Positions 23,726 through 31,520 of a DNA stretch of 42,000 nt are shown in pieces. The stretch is from Polaromonas sp. JS666 (GTDB lineage: Bacteria > Pseudomonadota > Gammaproteobacteria > Burkholderiales > Burkholderiaceae_C): assembly GCF_900103405.1 (NCBI RefSeq), contig NZ_FNHX01000018.1, positions 1 to 42,000 on the forward strand, written 5' to 3'. The position numbers were made by a program, and so were the translations under genes. The notes below the pieces were generated by a model. The model worked only from the letters and a program-made list of their open reading frames with translations. It made no database searches and was not told where the DNA came from. Position 1 is the first letter of the stretch. Each line of letters begins with the position of its first letter.

Positions 23726-24625
23726 CTAACCCGCAGTTGTGGCCCTGAAGTGGGGAATCAAGAGGGCCAATAAACGCTCCACCACCCCGGGGGGCAAATC
23801 ATGGCCCATGCCCTCAATGCTTTCAAAACGCGCGCCGGGAATGCGCCTGGCCGTGTCCTGTCCGCAGGCCATGGGCACCAGCGGGTCGGCGCGGCCGTGC
23901 ACCACCAGCGTGGGCGCCCTCACCTGGGCCAGCGCCGCGGCGCGTGTGCTGTCGGCGGCAATCGCCACCATCTGGCGCAGCACGCCCTGCGGGTGGAAGC
24001 TGCGCTGCGCCGCGGCGGCGACTTTTTCGCGCAGCTCGGCGTCGGGCGTGGGAAAGCCGGGGCTGCCTATTGCCTTGAGCAGCCTGGCCGTGTGGTCCAC
24101 CGCCGCCTGCACGCCCTTGCCGGCGGGCCGGCTCAGCAACACGCGGGTCACGGCCGGGCTGGCCTCGGGCAGGCCGCGCGCGCCGCTGGAACTCATGATG
24201 CTGCAAAGGCTGACCACCCGCGATGGCGCAAGCACCGCCACGCGCTGCGCGACCATGCCGCCCATGCTGACGCCCACCACATGGGCTTTGGCAATTTGCA
24301 GCGCATCAAGCACGCCCACGGTGTCGGCGGCCATGTCCTGCACGCTATAGGGCGGGCGTATGCGCCAGCCCAGGCGGAACTTGAGCCCTTCCCAGAGCAG
24401 GCTGGGTGAACCCAGGTGGTCGAGGTGCTGGGACAGGCCTATGTCGCGGTTGTCAAAGCGCAGCACCCGAAAGCCCGCGTCGGCAATCGCCTGCACCATG
24501 GCCGGCGGCCAGGCGATCAGCTGCATGCCCAGGCCCATGATGAGCAGCACCACGGGCCGGCCCGTGGTGTCGCCGGGGTGGGTGTCTTCGATTTCGATAT
24601 CGATCTGATTGGCTTTGATCTTCAT
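23726..24625 (-). CDS. Alpha/beta hydrolase
   Basis: A 299-residue cytoplasmic hydrolase. Oxyanion region IMGLGMQLIAWPP, DNRDIGLSQHLD after strand 4, nucleophile elbow GVSMGG (S120), acid in VHGRADPLVP and histidine in GMGHDLPP give a full catalytic triad. The pattern FDNRDIGLS with an LxDA helix before GVSMGG fits the epoxide-hydrolase/esterase-like group often annotated as alpha/beta hydrolase near fatty-acid genes. The substrate is unknown. It is upstream of queF by 17 bp, so co-transcription is likely. Confidence 0.85.
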   Translation of the reverse strand: MKIKANQIDIEIEDTHPGDTTGRPVVLLIMGLGMQLIAWPPAMVQAIADAGFRVLRFDNRDIGLSQHLDHLGSPSLLWEGLKFRLGWRIRPPYSVQDMAADTVGVLDALQIAKAHVVGVSMGGMVAQRVAVLAPSRVVSLCSIMSSSGARGLPEASPAVTRVLLSRPAGKGVQAAVDHTARLLKAIGSPGFPTPDAELREKVAAAAQRSFHPQGVLRQMVAIAADSTRAAALAQVRAPTLVVHGRADPLVPMACGQDTARRIPGARFESIEGMGHDLPPGVVERLLALLIPHFRATTAG

Positions 24626-24680
24626 GATGGATTATGTACACCCCCGTTGGGGCTCACTGCGTGTAGCCCCCTCCCCCCTT

Positions 24681-24729
24681 GCAGGGGGCGGCGCCAGCGG
24701 CCTGGCAAAGCCAGTTCCGCGGCCCCTGC
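24681..24729. repeat. GC-rich intergenic hairpin
   Basis: GCAGGGG (24681-24687) pairs with CCCCTGC (24723-24729), and inside it GCCTGGC pairs with GCCAG around AAA, with GGC/GCC pairs between. C-runs (CCCCCTCCCCCC) precede it. It lies between the end of the dioxygenase gene and the start of the hydrolase gene, both on the minus strand. It resembles the short repeated palindromes often seen between Comamonadaceae genes and may act as a transcript end or mRNA stabiliser. Confidence 0.5.
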
Positions 24730-24748
24730 TGGGGGATGCGGATAAGGG

Positions 24749-25582
24749 CTAAATGAATTCCCTTTCGCGGAGCCATTTGGTGGCAATCCATTTTTCGCCT
24801 GATTTCACTGGCTCGCCTCCATGCAAGGTGAGGCTGGTGGGATGCGCCACCGCATAACTGAAAAACACCGCGCTGCCCTGTTGCGGCCGCACGCGCAGGC
24901 CTATGTCGGGGAACACCGTGGCGCCGCCCTCCTCGGGTTCGCGCAAATACATGATGAGGCTGGCCACACGCTGGCCGCCGCGCCGCAATATAGCCGCAGT
25001 GCCGGGCTCGCCGGGGTCGAAGTAGTCGTAATGCGGCTTGTACTCGGCGCCGCGCCGGTAGCGCAGCACCTGCAGGCCTTCGCCGTTGCGCACCGGCCAG
25101 TTCAGCAGCCTGGCGATGCGGGCCTCGATGCGGCGAATCGCCTCGTTCTCGCCGCGCGTGTAGAACATGCCGTGGCTGGTGCGGTCGTGGTTGAGCTCTT
25201 CGCCGCCGGTGCGTATGTCCACGGTCAGCGAGCGCGCCAGGCGCGACTCGGCCGCCGCAATGAGCGCCTCGCATTCGGCAGCGCTGAGCAGGTTGTCAAA
25301 CACCCAGAGCTCGGGCGCGCTGCGGTGTTCACGCACCGTTACCCATTTGTCGCCCGCGTCCACCATGGCGCCGGCGGCGTCGGCCCGCACACGGGGCACA
25401 GCCTGCGCGGGCTGCGGCATCGCTGCTTCGCCGGCGGCCTGCAGGCCCAAAGCCCGGTTGGCGGCAGTGGCATGCCAGCCGGCGTCCAGCAGCGCCTGGA
25501 AAACCTCATGCTGCCCATGCCCAGCCGCGAGCTGCTGCGCCACCCAGTCCTGCATCTCGCGCGTGATGGCCTGGGTTTGCAT
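24749..25582 (-). CDS. Prolyl 4-hydroxylase-type 2-oxoglutarate/Fe(II) dioxygenase
   Basis: A 277-residue protein. The N-terminal 50 residues form a small helical region (MQDWVAQQLAAGHGQHEVFQALLDAGW). The C-terminal P4Hc domain has the complete iron site: H184 and D186 in YKPHYDYFD and H254 in LTLHGG, with the 2-oxoglutarate lysine K264 in GEKWIATKW. PEEGGATVFP is also a family signature. Bacterial members hydroxylate peptidyl proline or unknown targets. The ATG at 25582 is chosen; the in-frame extension upstream runs into yaaA. It begins 25 bp after yaaA, so the pair is probably an operon. Confidence 0.88.
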   Translation of the reverse strand: MQTQAITREMQDWVAQQLAAGHGQHEVFQALLDAGWHATAANRALGLQAAGEAAMPQPAQAVPRVRADAAGAMVDAGDKWVTVREHRSAPELWVFDNLLSAAECEALIAAAESRLARSLTVDIRTGGEELNHDRTSHGMFYTRGENEAIRRIEARIARLLNWPVRNGEGLQVLRYRRGAEYKPHYDYFDPGEPGTAAILRRGGQRVASLIMYLREPEEGGATVFPDIGLRVRPQQGSAVFFSYAVAHPTSLTLHGGEPVKSGEKWIATKWLREREFI

Positions 25583-25607
25583 GGCGGGCGGGGAAGGATA
25601 CGGCCGC

Positions 25608-26384
25608 TCAGGCGGCCTGTTTGCGCCGGAACACCAGCCGGTCGGGTTCCGAGGCCTTGGGGTCGAAGCGGTAACCCTCGGCGTCAAAGCTTTCGAGCTT
25701 TTTGATCGTGGCGATTTTTTTCTCGATCGCGTAGCGCAGCATCAGGCCGCGCGCGCGTTTGGCGTTAAAGCTGATGATTTTGTACTTGCCGCCCTTGAAC
25801 TCCTCGAACACGCAGCTCACCACGCGCGCCTTGAGCGCCTTGCGGTCCACGGCCTTGAAGTATTCCTCGCTGGCCAGGTTGATGACCACGGGCGTGGTGT
25901 CGGCGGCGGCGCGTTCATTGAGGTAGTCGGAAATTTGCGAGCCCCAGAACTGGTAGAGGTTTTTGCCCTGGGGCGTGGCCAGCGCCGTGCCCATCTCGAG
26001 CCGGTAGGGCTGCATGCGGTCCAGTGGCCGCAGCACGCCGTAAAGGCCGCTCAGGATGCAGACGTGGTCCTGTGCCCAGTCAAGTTGCGCGGCGCTCAAG
26101 GTCCTGGCGGCCAGCCCGCCATACACGTCGCCGTCAAAGGCCAGCGCGGCCTGTTTGGAATTCTTGGCGGTGAACTTGGGCGACCAGGCCTGGTAACGCG
26201 CCACATTCAGGCCCGCCAGCGCGTCCGACAGCTTCATCAAGCTGCTGATCTGCTGCGGGGTCTGGGTTTTGAGCACTTCAATGAGCTGCGCCGACTGGCG
26301 CGTGAACAAGGGTTGGGTGTGGGTGTCTACGTGCGGCGGCGTGTCGTAGTCCAGCGACTTGGCCGGCGAGATAAGAAACAGCAT
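25608..26384 (-). CDS. yaaA: Peroxide stress protein YaaA (DUF328/UPF0246)
   Basis: A 258-residue protein with the YaaA pattern from start to end: MLFLISPAKSLDY, MKLSDALAGLN, ALAFDGDVYGGL, HVCILSGLYGVLRPLD, PYRLEMGT, NLASEEYFKAV and a basic C-terminus (FNAKRARGLMLRYAIEKK). In E. coli YaaA is made under OxyR and limits free iron during peroxide stress. Here its upstream region is occupied by an inverted-repeat element (26403-26671), beyond which lies a rubrerythrin operon on the same strand. The position next to rubrerythrin supports a peroxide-related role. Confidence 0.94.
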   Translation of the reverse strand: MLFLISPAKSLDYDTPPHVDTHTQPLFTRQSAQLIEVLKTQTPQQISSLMKLSDALAGLNVARYQAWSPKFTAKNSKQAALAFDGDVYGGLAARTLSAAQLDWAQDHVCILSGLYGVLRPLDRMQPYRLEMGTALATPQGKNLYQFWGSQISDYLNERAAADTTPVVINLASEEYFKAVDRKALKARVVSCVFEEFKGGKYKIISFNAKRARGLMLRYAIEKKIATIKKLESFDAEGYRFDPKASEPDRLVFRRKQAA

Positions 26385-26402
26385 GCTTTGAGTTATTGGG
26401 TA

Positions 26403-26671
26403 AGAACCTGTTTACGGTCTAAACGGGGTCGCGTTGGGGTGCAATCGGGATGAGTGGGCCGACCGGGACCGCCGCATGGGCTCATGCCCATGCAAGGGCT
26501 CGGGTGGCTCAATCGCCCGATTTCACCCCAACCCGAAGGGCAAGTGCCTTTTCGGGCGGTCTGCGGCGTTGCGATGCTAACCCATAGCGGTGCTATGGGC
26601 AGCGCACCGCGCCTTGCATCCCATCCCGAGAAGGCACTTGCGCGACCCTGTTTAGACCGTAAACAGGTTCT
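26403..26671. mobile_element. MITE-like element with 31-bp terminal inverted repeats
   Basis: The ends are inverted copies of 31 bp with one mismatch: 26403-26433 (AGAACCTGTTTACGGTCTAA and onward) against 26641-26671. Inside are two further palindromic blocks: the 98-bp hairpin unit at 26434-26531, and a second inverted pair, GCAAGTGCCTTTTCGGG near 26540 against its complement near 26625-26641, surrounding a CCCATAGC-GGT-GCTATGGG hairpin. There is no coding capacity, and no clear target-site duplication is visible. It is consistent with a non-autonomous element or a composite intergenic repeat. Confidence 0.7.
26434..26531. repeat. 98-bp nested hairpin unit, copy 1
   Basis: TTGGGGTG at the left end pairs with CACCCCAA at the right; inside, ATCGGG pairs with CCCGAT, and the centre is GCATGGGC-TCAT-GCCCATGC. 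The unit recurs almost base for base at 31536-31633 upstream of valS. Here it is embedded in the larger inverted-repeat element. Confidence 0.8.
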
Positions 26672-26729
26672 CACCAACCCCCACTTTACGACAGCCGGGC
26701 CGCACCCTTCGCGCCAGGCGGCAAAGGCC

Positions 26730-27320
26730 TCAATCCAGGTCACTGGCCAACGAAGCCAAGGTCTCCGCGGGAATGTTCACATGCGCGGGGTAATGCGTAT
26801 GGTCGCAGCCGAGCTTCACGCCGGCGCCGGCTTTGACCGCCGCGCGCATGGCCGGGTCCAGCTCGAAGCGCACAAAGTGCACGGCCGAGGTTTTTTCGTC
26901 GTTCTCGCGGTCCATGTCTTCGTCGGCGATCGCGTAGACGCGGGCATGGCCTTCGACCTCGATGAACATGCGGTCCTCCACACCGATAAGCCGGGCCAGC
27001 TCACGTTTTCGCTCGCTGACGTCGGGGTACTCCAGCATCAGCGTGCCCTTCCAGTTGGTCCCGTCGGGCATCAGCGGCGCGTAGGCCTCTATCTCCTGCT
27101 CTATGCCTTCCTCCTCGAAAATCTTCTCAATGCGCAGCATCTCCTGGATCTGGTAGCGGATGCTGGTCTCGCTTTCAAACTGCAGGTTGACGTGCTCGCC
27201 CAGGCGCACGCTGCGCAGCTTGCGATGGGCGATGATGGCGGGCTTGTTTTCCTTGCGGTATTTGCTGTAGGCCTCCAGCGTCATCAGGGATTCGCGGGTG
27301 ATCTTTCCGGTGGTCTTCAT
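26730..27320 (-). CDS. DUF3501 family protein
   Basis: A 196-residue acidic cytoplasmic protein matching DUF3501: it opens with KITRESLMTLEAYSKYRKEN, has RKLRSVRLGEHVNLQFESETSIRYQIQEMLRIEKIFEEEGI, and ends with LGCDHTHYPAHVNIPAETLASLASDL. Function unknown. The family is usually found with a rubrerythrin and a CCG-type iron-sulphur protein, exactly the order here (rubrerythrin, Fe-S protein, DUF3501, same strand, 23 bp from the Fe-S gene). The conserved histidines and cysteine in GCDHTHYP suggest metal binding. Confidence 0.9.
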   Translation of the reverse strand: MKTTGKITRESLMTLEAYSKYRKENKPAIIAHRKLRSVRLGEHVNLQFESETSIRYQIQEMLRIEKIFEEEGIEQEIEAYAPLMPDGTNWKGTLMLEYPDVSERKRELARLIGVEDRMFIEVEGHARVYAIADEDMDRENDEKTSAVHFVRFELDPAMRAAVKAGAGVKLGCDHTHYPAHVNIPAETLASLASDLD

Positions 27321-27343
27321 GGCGGCGTCCTGCTTGTCGGGGC

Positions 27344-28693
27344 TTATTTCAGGCCGTAGGCCGTGCGTATCAAGGTGAGCGGGTGCTTTTGCGGCGGCGC
27401 GCCCAGGCTGTTCACCTCAAAGCCCTGGGCAATGTGGTGGCCGCCCAGCGGGCAGTCGCTGCTGATGACGTCGGGCAGGCCGCCGTCCTTGTGGCTGGCC
27501 ATGGCCTTGAAGAGCGGCTTGCCGATTTTTAGGGCCTGCTGGTGGTAGGGCACCTTGACGCCGAAAGTGCCGGCATGGCCGGAGCAGCGCTCGTGCGTGT
27601 GCACGCTGGTGCCGGGCACCATCTTGAGCATCTCCTCGGTCTTCTTGCCGATGTTCTGCACCCGGCCGTGGCAGGGAATCTGGTAGCTGATTTTGCCCAG
27701 CGGCGTGCTGAACTCGGTCTTGAGCAGGCCGTCGCGCCGGCGCGCCATCAGGTATTCAAACGGGTCCCACATGTGTTCCTTGACAAGCTGCACCTCGGCA
27801 TCGTCGGGATACATCAGCGGCAGCTCCTGCTTGAACATCAGGGTGCAGCTGGGCACGGCGCTCAGGATGGCATAGCCGTCTTTCGCGTACTTCACCAACA
27901 CGGGGATGTTGGCCTCTTTGCTGGCGTTGACCGAGGCCAGGTCGCCTAGCTCCAGCTTGGGCATGCCGCAGCATTTTTCCTTTTCAACCAGCACATAGGG
28001 CACTTCGTTGTGGTCCAGCACCTTGAGCAGGTCGTGGCCTATGCCGGGCTCGTTGTAGTTGATGTAGCAGGTCGAATAAATCACCACCTTGCCGGGCGTC
28101 TTGGCCCCGTCCTTGACGGCATGCGGGGGCGATTCGGGCGCGCCCGAGCGGAATTTCTTGGTCGCCAGGTCGGGCAGCCAGGCGTTTTTGTCCACGCCCA
28201 GCACTTTTTCCATCACGGCGCGCGCCGGCTTGGTCTTGTTGACCGCATTGGCCACCTGGACCACGATGGGAATGCCGGCGAACTGGCCGTGCACGTCGGT
28301 GGACGACAAAAACTTTTCACCGGCGCCAACCTCGCCCTTTTTGAACTTGATGGCTTTGGCGCGCAGCATGGTGTGGGGAAAGTCGAGGTTGAACTCGTGC
28401 GGCGGCACATAGGGGCACTTGGTCATGTAGCAGAGGTCGCACATATAGCACTGGTCGACCACTTTCATGTAGTCCTTCTTGTCCACGCCGTCGACCTCGC
28501 CGGTCTTGCTTTCGTCGACCAGGTCGAACAAGGTGGGGAAGGCGCCGCACAGGCTCACGCAGCGGCGGCAGCCATGGCAGATGTCGAAGATGCGCTCCAT
28601 CTCGTGCAGGGCGGCGTCCTCGTGATAGAAGTCCGGGTTTTTCCAGTCGATCGCGTGGCGCGTGGGCGCCTGGAGGTTGCCTTCTGTGGCCAT
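27344..28693 (-). CDS. Iron-sulphur oxidoreductase with CCG domains (GlpC/HdrD-like)
   Basis: A 449-residue protein from the ATG at 28693 (AGAGG upstream). It has two [4Fe-4S] clusters: CHGCRRCVSLC (C39, C42, C45, C49) and CYMCDLCYMTKCP (C82, C85, C88, then C93). Two cysteine-rich CCG-type regions follow (EKCCGMPKLELGDL and HERCSGHAGTFGV), plus further cysteines in IPCHGR and SSDCPLGGHH. The family includes the GlpC/GlcF and heterodisulphide reductase subunit D proteins, which pass electrons between quinone, flavin or disulphide partners. No flavoprotein partner lies next to it. With rubrerythrin upstream it may supply electrons for peroxide reduction; this is inference. Confidence 0.9.
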   Translation of the reverse strand: MATEGNLQAPTRHAIDWKNPDFYHEDAALHEMERIFDICHGCRRCVSLCGAFPTLFDLVDESKTGEVDGVDKKDYMKVVDQCYMCDLCYMTKCPYVPPHEFNLDFPHTMLRAKAIKFKKGEVGAGEKFLSSTDVHGQFAGIPIVVQVANAVNKTKPARAVMEKVLGVDKNAWLPDLATKKFRSGAPESPPHAVKDGAKTPGKVVIYSTCYINYNEPGIGHDLLKVLDHNEVPYVLVEKEKCCGMPKLELGDLASVNASKEANIPVLVKYAKDGYAILSAVPSCTLMFKQELPLMYPDDAEVQLVKEHMWDPFEYLMARRRDGLLKTEFSTPLGKISYQIPCHGRVQNIGKKTEEMLKMVPGTSVHTHERCSGHAGTFGVKVPYHQQALKIGKPLFKAMASHKDGGLPDVISSDCPLGGHHIAQGFEVNSLGAPPQKHPLTLIRTAYGLK

Positions 28694-28718
28694 GCTTGCC
28701 TCTTCTTTTCGGTTTCTC

Positions 28719-28768
28719 GTGGGTTTGGGGAAAGGCTCTCGCGCGTAGCCCTTTCCAAAACCCGCCAC
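28719..28768. repeat. Long imperfect hairpin between rubrerythrin and the Fe-S gene
   Basis: In the gap of 100 bp between the two genes, GTGGGTTTGGGGAAAGGCT (28719 onward) pairs with AGCCCTTTCCAAAACCCGCC, ending at 28768, with a few mismatches and a CTCGCGCGT loop. There is no T-tract. It may protect or process the mRNA so that the abundant rubrerythrin is made at a different level from the Fe-S protein. Confidence 0.5.
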
Positions 28769-28793
28769 GCCTTGCGGCGCAGCGAGGGACGGG

Positions 28794-29216
28794 TTAATCG
28801 ACCAGTTCGGCCAGCGCTTTTGAATAGCGGTTGGCGTGCGAGCGCTCGGCCTTGGCCAGGGTCTCAAACCAGTCGGCCACTTCATCATGGCCTTCGTCGC
28901 GCGCGGTCTTGGCCATGCCGGGGTACATGTCGGTGTACTCGTGGGTTTCACCGGCGACGGCGGATTTGAGGTTGTCGCGGGTGCCGCCGAAGGGCAGGCC
29001 GGTGGCGGGGTCGCCGCACTGCTCCAGCCATTCGAGGTGGCCGTGGGCGTGGCCGGTTTCACCTTCCGCGGTGGAGCGGAACAGCGCGGCGACATCGGGC
29101 TGGCCTTCAACGTCGGCCTTGTTCGCGAAATACAGGTAGCGGCGGTTGGCCTGCGATTCGCCGGCAAATGCGGCTTTCAGGTTCTCTTCCGTCCTGGAGC
29201 CTTTGAGAGCAGCCAT
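28794..29216 (-). CDS. Rubrerythrin (erythrin-type, no rubredoxin domain)
   Basis: A 140-residue ferritin-like diiron protein. The ATG at 29216 has a near-perfect AAGGAGAT ribosome binding site. Candidate iron ligands are E20 (AAFAGESQANRRYLYF), E53 and H56 (EGETGHAHGH), E90 and E93 (AVAGETHEYTDMY) and E124 and H127 (AKAERSHANRY). The C-terminal rubredoxin domain of classical rubrerythrin is absent, so a separate electron donor is needed; the Fe-S protein downstream is a candidate. Such proteins reduce hydrogen peroxide to water in the cytoplasm. It is the first gene of the operon with the Fe-S protein and DUF3501. Confidence 0.93.
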   Translation of the reverse strand: MAALKGSRTEENLKAAFAGESQANRRYLYFANKADVEGQPDVAALFRSTAEGETGHAHGHLEWLEQCGDPATGLPFGGTRDNLKSAVAGETHEYTDMYPGMAKTARDEGHDEVADWFETLAKAERSHANRYSKALAELVD

Positions 29217-29452
29217 GGAAATCTCCTTCGTGGGTTGATGGATGATGAACAAATCGCCAATGCTTCAACGCCGCGCACTTCGAGGCCACGAACAGCCGAA
29301 GACCAGAACACCATAGACCTGTTCGGGCGCTGCGTCTAATTGCTGGAATCAATGCATGAAATTGATAAAAGCTATTCACAAACAGCGTTCGATAACAATT
29401 TTTAATTACAAGCCATGCCGCCATAGCGCCGCTCCGGGGAGCGGCCAGGGCC

Positions 29453-29477
29453 ATCAATTACGTTATGGTAAATTGAT
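29453..29477. promoter_or_regulatory. Inverted-repeat operator candidate before the monooxygenase gene
   Basis: ATCAATT (29453-29459) and AATTGAT (29471-29477) are perfect inverted arms around 11 bases; an inner TAC...GTA adds to the symmetry. It lies 36 bp before the monooxygenase start in an AT-rich 296-bp divergent region that also holds the rubrerythrin promoter. The size and symmetry suit a dimeric repressor such as a MarR-type regulator, a class that often controls aromatic hydroxylases. No regulator gene is adjacent. Confidence 0.4.
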
Positions 29478-29512
29478 TACGAATAAGTAAACACATCCGC
29501 AGGAAGCCCCCC

Positions 29513-31285
29513 ATGCCGGAGACAAACCCCGCCCCCGCCGCACTGACCGCCACCTTCACCAACGGCTATGAATTCGCCCAGGGCGCCGGTTATGCCCTGC
29601 CCGAGTACCCTTTTGTGGCGCCGCCCGAGCTACGCACGGGCGAGGTCAAACGCCACGCCGTCGCCATCGTGGGCGGCGGCATCACCGGGCTGACGCTCGC
29701 CTGCGCGCTGGCGCAGTACGGCGTGCGCGCCGTGCTGCTGGACGAGGACAACACGGTGGGCGTCAAGGGCGCCTCCTCGCGCGGCATCTGCTACGCCCAG
29801 AAAAGCCTGGAAATCTTCAAGCGCCTGGGCATTTACGAGCGCATCGCGGCCAAGGGCGTGCAGTGGAGCGTAGGCCGCACCTTTGCGGGAAGCGATGAGG
29901 TCTACGCCTTCGACCTGCGCCAGCAGCAAAGCCATTCGCTGAGCCGGCAGCCGCCGTTTATCAATATCCAGCAGTTTTATGTCGAAGGCTTTCTGGTCGA
30001 GCAGCTCTACAGTCCTGCGCCCGAAGGCCGCCTGGTTGACATCCGCTGGAGCCACCGTGTCACCGGCTTTGAGCAGAACGCGGACTTCGCGACGCTGCAA
30101 CTCGAAACGCCGACCGGCGCCTACGCCCTGGAGGCCGAACATGTGATCGACTGCAGCGGCTCGCGCAGCCCGTTTCGCGCCTGGTGCGGCGCCACGGTGA
30201 CGGCGCAGCAGGGCGACGACCGCTGGTGCATTGCGGACGTGCGCTTCAAGAACCCGCCGCCCGCGGAGCGCCACACCTGGATAGAGGCGCCCTTTAACGA
30301 AGGCCGCGCCGTCTGGCAGCACCTGATGGCCGACGGCGTCTGGCGCATCGACTACCAGATGCCGCCGCAGGCCAGGCCCGAGGATGTCAGCCGCGAGGAG
30401 GTGGTGCGCGCCCGCCTCAAAGCGCAGTTCAAAAGCCAGTCGGGCCGGGAGCTGGACGACGCCGACTACGAGATCGTCTGGGTCGGCCCCTATGCCTACC
30501 GCAGCGAATGCCTGGACAGCCTGCGCCACGGCCGCGTGTTTTTCGCCGGCGACGCCGCCCACGTGATGAGCCCCTTCGGTGCGCGCGGCGGCAACTCGGG
30601 TGTGCAGGATGCCGACAACCTGGCCTGGAAGCTGGCCGCCGTGCTGCAGGGCCGTGCCGCGCCCGCCCTGCTGGACAGCTACCACCAGGAACGCCATGAG
30701 GCGGCCGCGCACAACGTGCGGGTCACCAACCGCACGGCGCGCTTTTTGCGGCCGGCGGACGGCGCGGAGCGGCTGTTTCGCAGCGCGGCGCTGGGCCTGG
30801 CGCGCGAGCATGTGTTTGCCCGCCAGCTCGTCAACACCGGCCGCATGTCCACGCCCAGCCACTACACACACTCCAGCACCTGCGGGCCGGCCGGTGGGCG
30901 GGCGACGCAGAACGTGGGTTTTGCCTGGGCCGACGGCCGCCCCGGCGAACTGCTGGACCTGCTGGGCTGGGCCCACGGCCGTTTGCTGCTGCTGACGTTT
31001 GGCGATGTCTCCGCCGCCGCGCTGGCGCGCCTGGCGGCGCTCTCGGTGGAGGCCGGCCTGCGCTGCGTGCAGGTAGTCGGCCCCGGCGAAAAAGCCGCGG
31101 CCGTGGAACACGTGGTCGACGCGCAGGGCCACCTGCAGGCGACATGCCATGTCTTCGGCCATGCCTGGGCGCTGCTGCGGCCCGACGGCCATGTGGCCGC
31201 CACCGGCGAGAGCGTGGACGCCTCGCTGGTCCACGCGGTGGCCGCCGCGCTGGGCGCCGGCCCCGGCGGAAAGGAAAATCCATGA
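29513..31285 (+). CDS. FAD-dependent aromatic-type monooxygenase (MhpA/PHBH class A)
   Basis: A 590-residue class A flavoprotein hydroxylase. The FAD-binding GGGITG is at 54-59 (VAIVGGGITGLTLACAL), the DG-like motif is in EHVIDCSGSRSPFR, and GDAAHVMSPFGARGGNSGVQDADNLAWKLAA (about 345-375) is the second FAD motif. The C-terminal thioredoxin-like region is diverged (LLLLTFGDVSAAALARLA), and the N-terminal 45 residues before the FAD domain are longer than usual for MhpA. It would hydroxylate an aromatic compound with NAD(P)H and O2, but the substrate is unknown and no ring-cleavage gene is near. It overlaps the DUF2783 gene by ATGA. Confidence 0.88.
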   Translation: MPETNPAPAALTATFTNGYEFAQGAGYALPEYPFVAPPELRTGEVKRHAVAIVGGGITGLTLACALAQYGVRAVLLDEDNTVGVKGASSRGICYAQKSLEIFKRLGIYERIAAKGVQWSVGRTFAGSDEVYAFDLRQQQSHSLSRQPPFINIQQFYVEGFLVEQLYSPAPEGRLVDIRWSHRVTGFEQNADFATLQLETPTGAYALEAEHVIDCSGSRSPFRAWCGATVTAQQGDDRWCIADVRFKNPPPAERHTWIEAPFNEGRAVWQHLMADGVWRIDYQMPPQARPEDVSREEVVRARLKAQFKSQSGRELDDADYEIVWVGPYAYRSECLDSLRHGRVFFAGDAAHVMSPFGARGGNSGVQDADNLAWKLAAVLQGRAAPALLDSYHQERHEAAAHNVRVTNRTARFLRPADGAERLFRSAALGLAREHVFARQLVNTGRMSTPSHYTHSSTCGPAGGRATQNVGFAWADGRPGELLDLLGWAHGRLLLLTFGDVSAAALARLAALSVEAGLRCVQVVGPGEKAAAVEHVVDAQGHLQATCHVFGHAWALLRPDGHVAATGESVDASLVHAVAAALGAGPGGKENP

Positions 31286-31482
31286 AAACCGACAGCCCCC
31301 TGAGCACCCGCCTGCATTTCCAGGACGCCGACGCTTTTTACGAGTGCCTGCTGGACGCCCACCAGGGCCTGAGCCGCGAGGAATCCGAGCTGCTCAATGC
31401 CCGGCTGATCCTGCTGATGGCCAACCAGCTGGGCGACACCGCGGTGCTGAAGGCCTGCGTGGCGGCGGCGTGCAAGACCTGA
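31282..31482 (+). CDS. DUF2783 family small protein
   Basis: A 66-residue protein matching DUF2783: LHFQDADAFYECLLDAHQGLSREESELLNARLILLMANQLGD. The start overlaps the monooxygenase stop (ATGA), so it is translationally coupled. DUF2783 proteins are regularly found next to such flavin monooxygenases, which suggests a small accessory or regulatory subunit, though no function has been shown to my knowledge. Confidence 0.88.
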   Translation: MKTDSPLSTRLHFQDADAFYECLLDAHQGLSREESELLNARLILLMANQLGDTAVLKACVAAACKT

Positions 31483-31520
31483 AACCTATTCACATCACGC
31501 AAGACCCTTCTCGGAATGAA

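Larger units (their letters stand above)
26385..26729. other. Gene-free region upstream of yaaA, filled by an inverted-repeat element
   Basis: About 345 bases without a gene. Nearly all of it (26403-26671) is the MITE-like element listed separately; only 18 bases separate the element from the yaaA start codon and 58 from the DUF3501 stop codon. The promoter of yaaA must therefore lie in or beyond the element. I cannot identify a separate OxyR site. Confidence 0.7.

Noticed and set aside
29253..29452. OxyR-type site in the rubrerythrin upstream region
   Set aside because: Only isolated ATAG and CTAT-like tetramers are visible; the spacing does not fit ATAG-N7-CTAT pairs.
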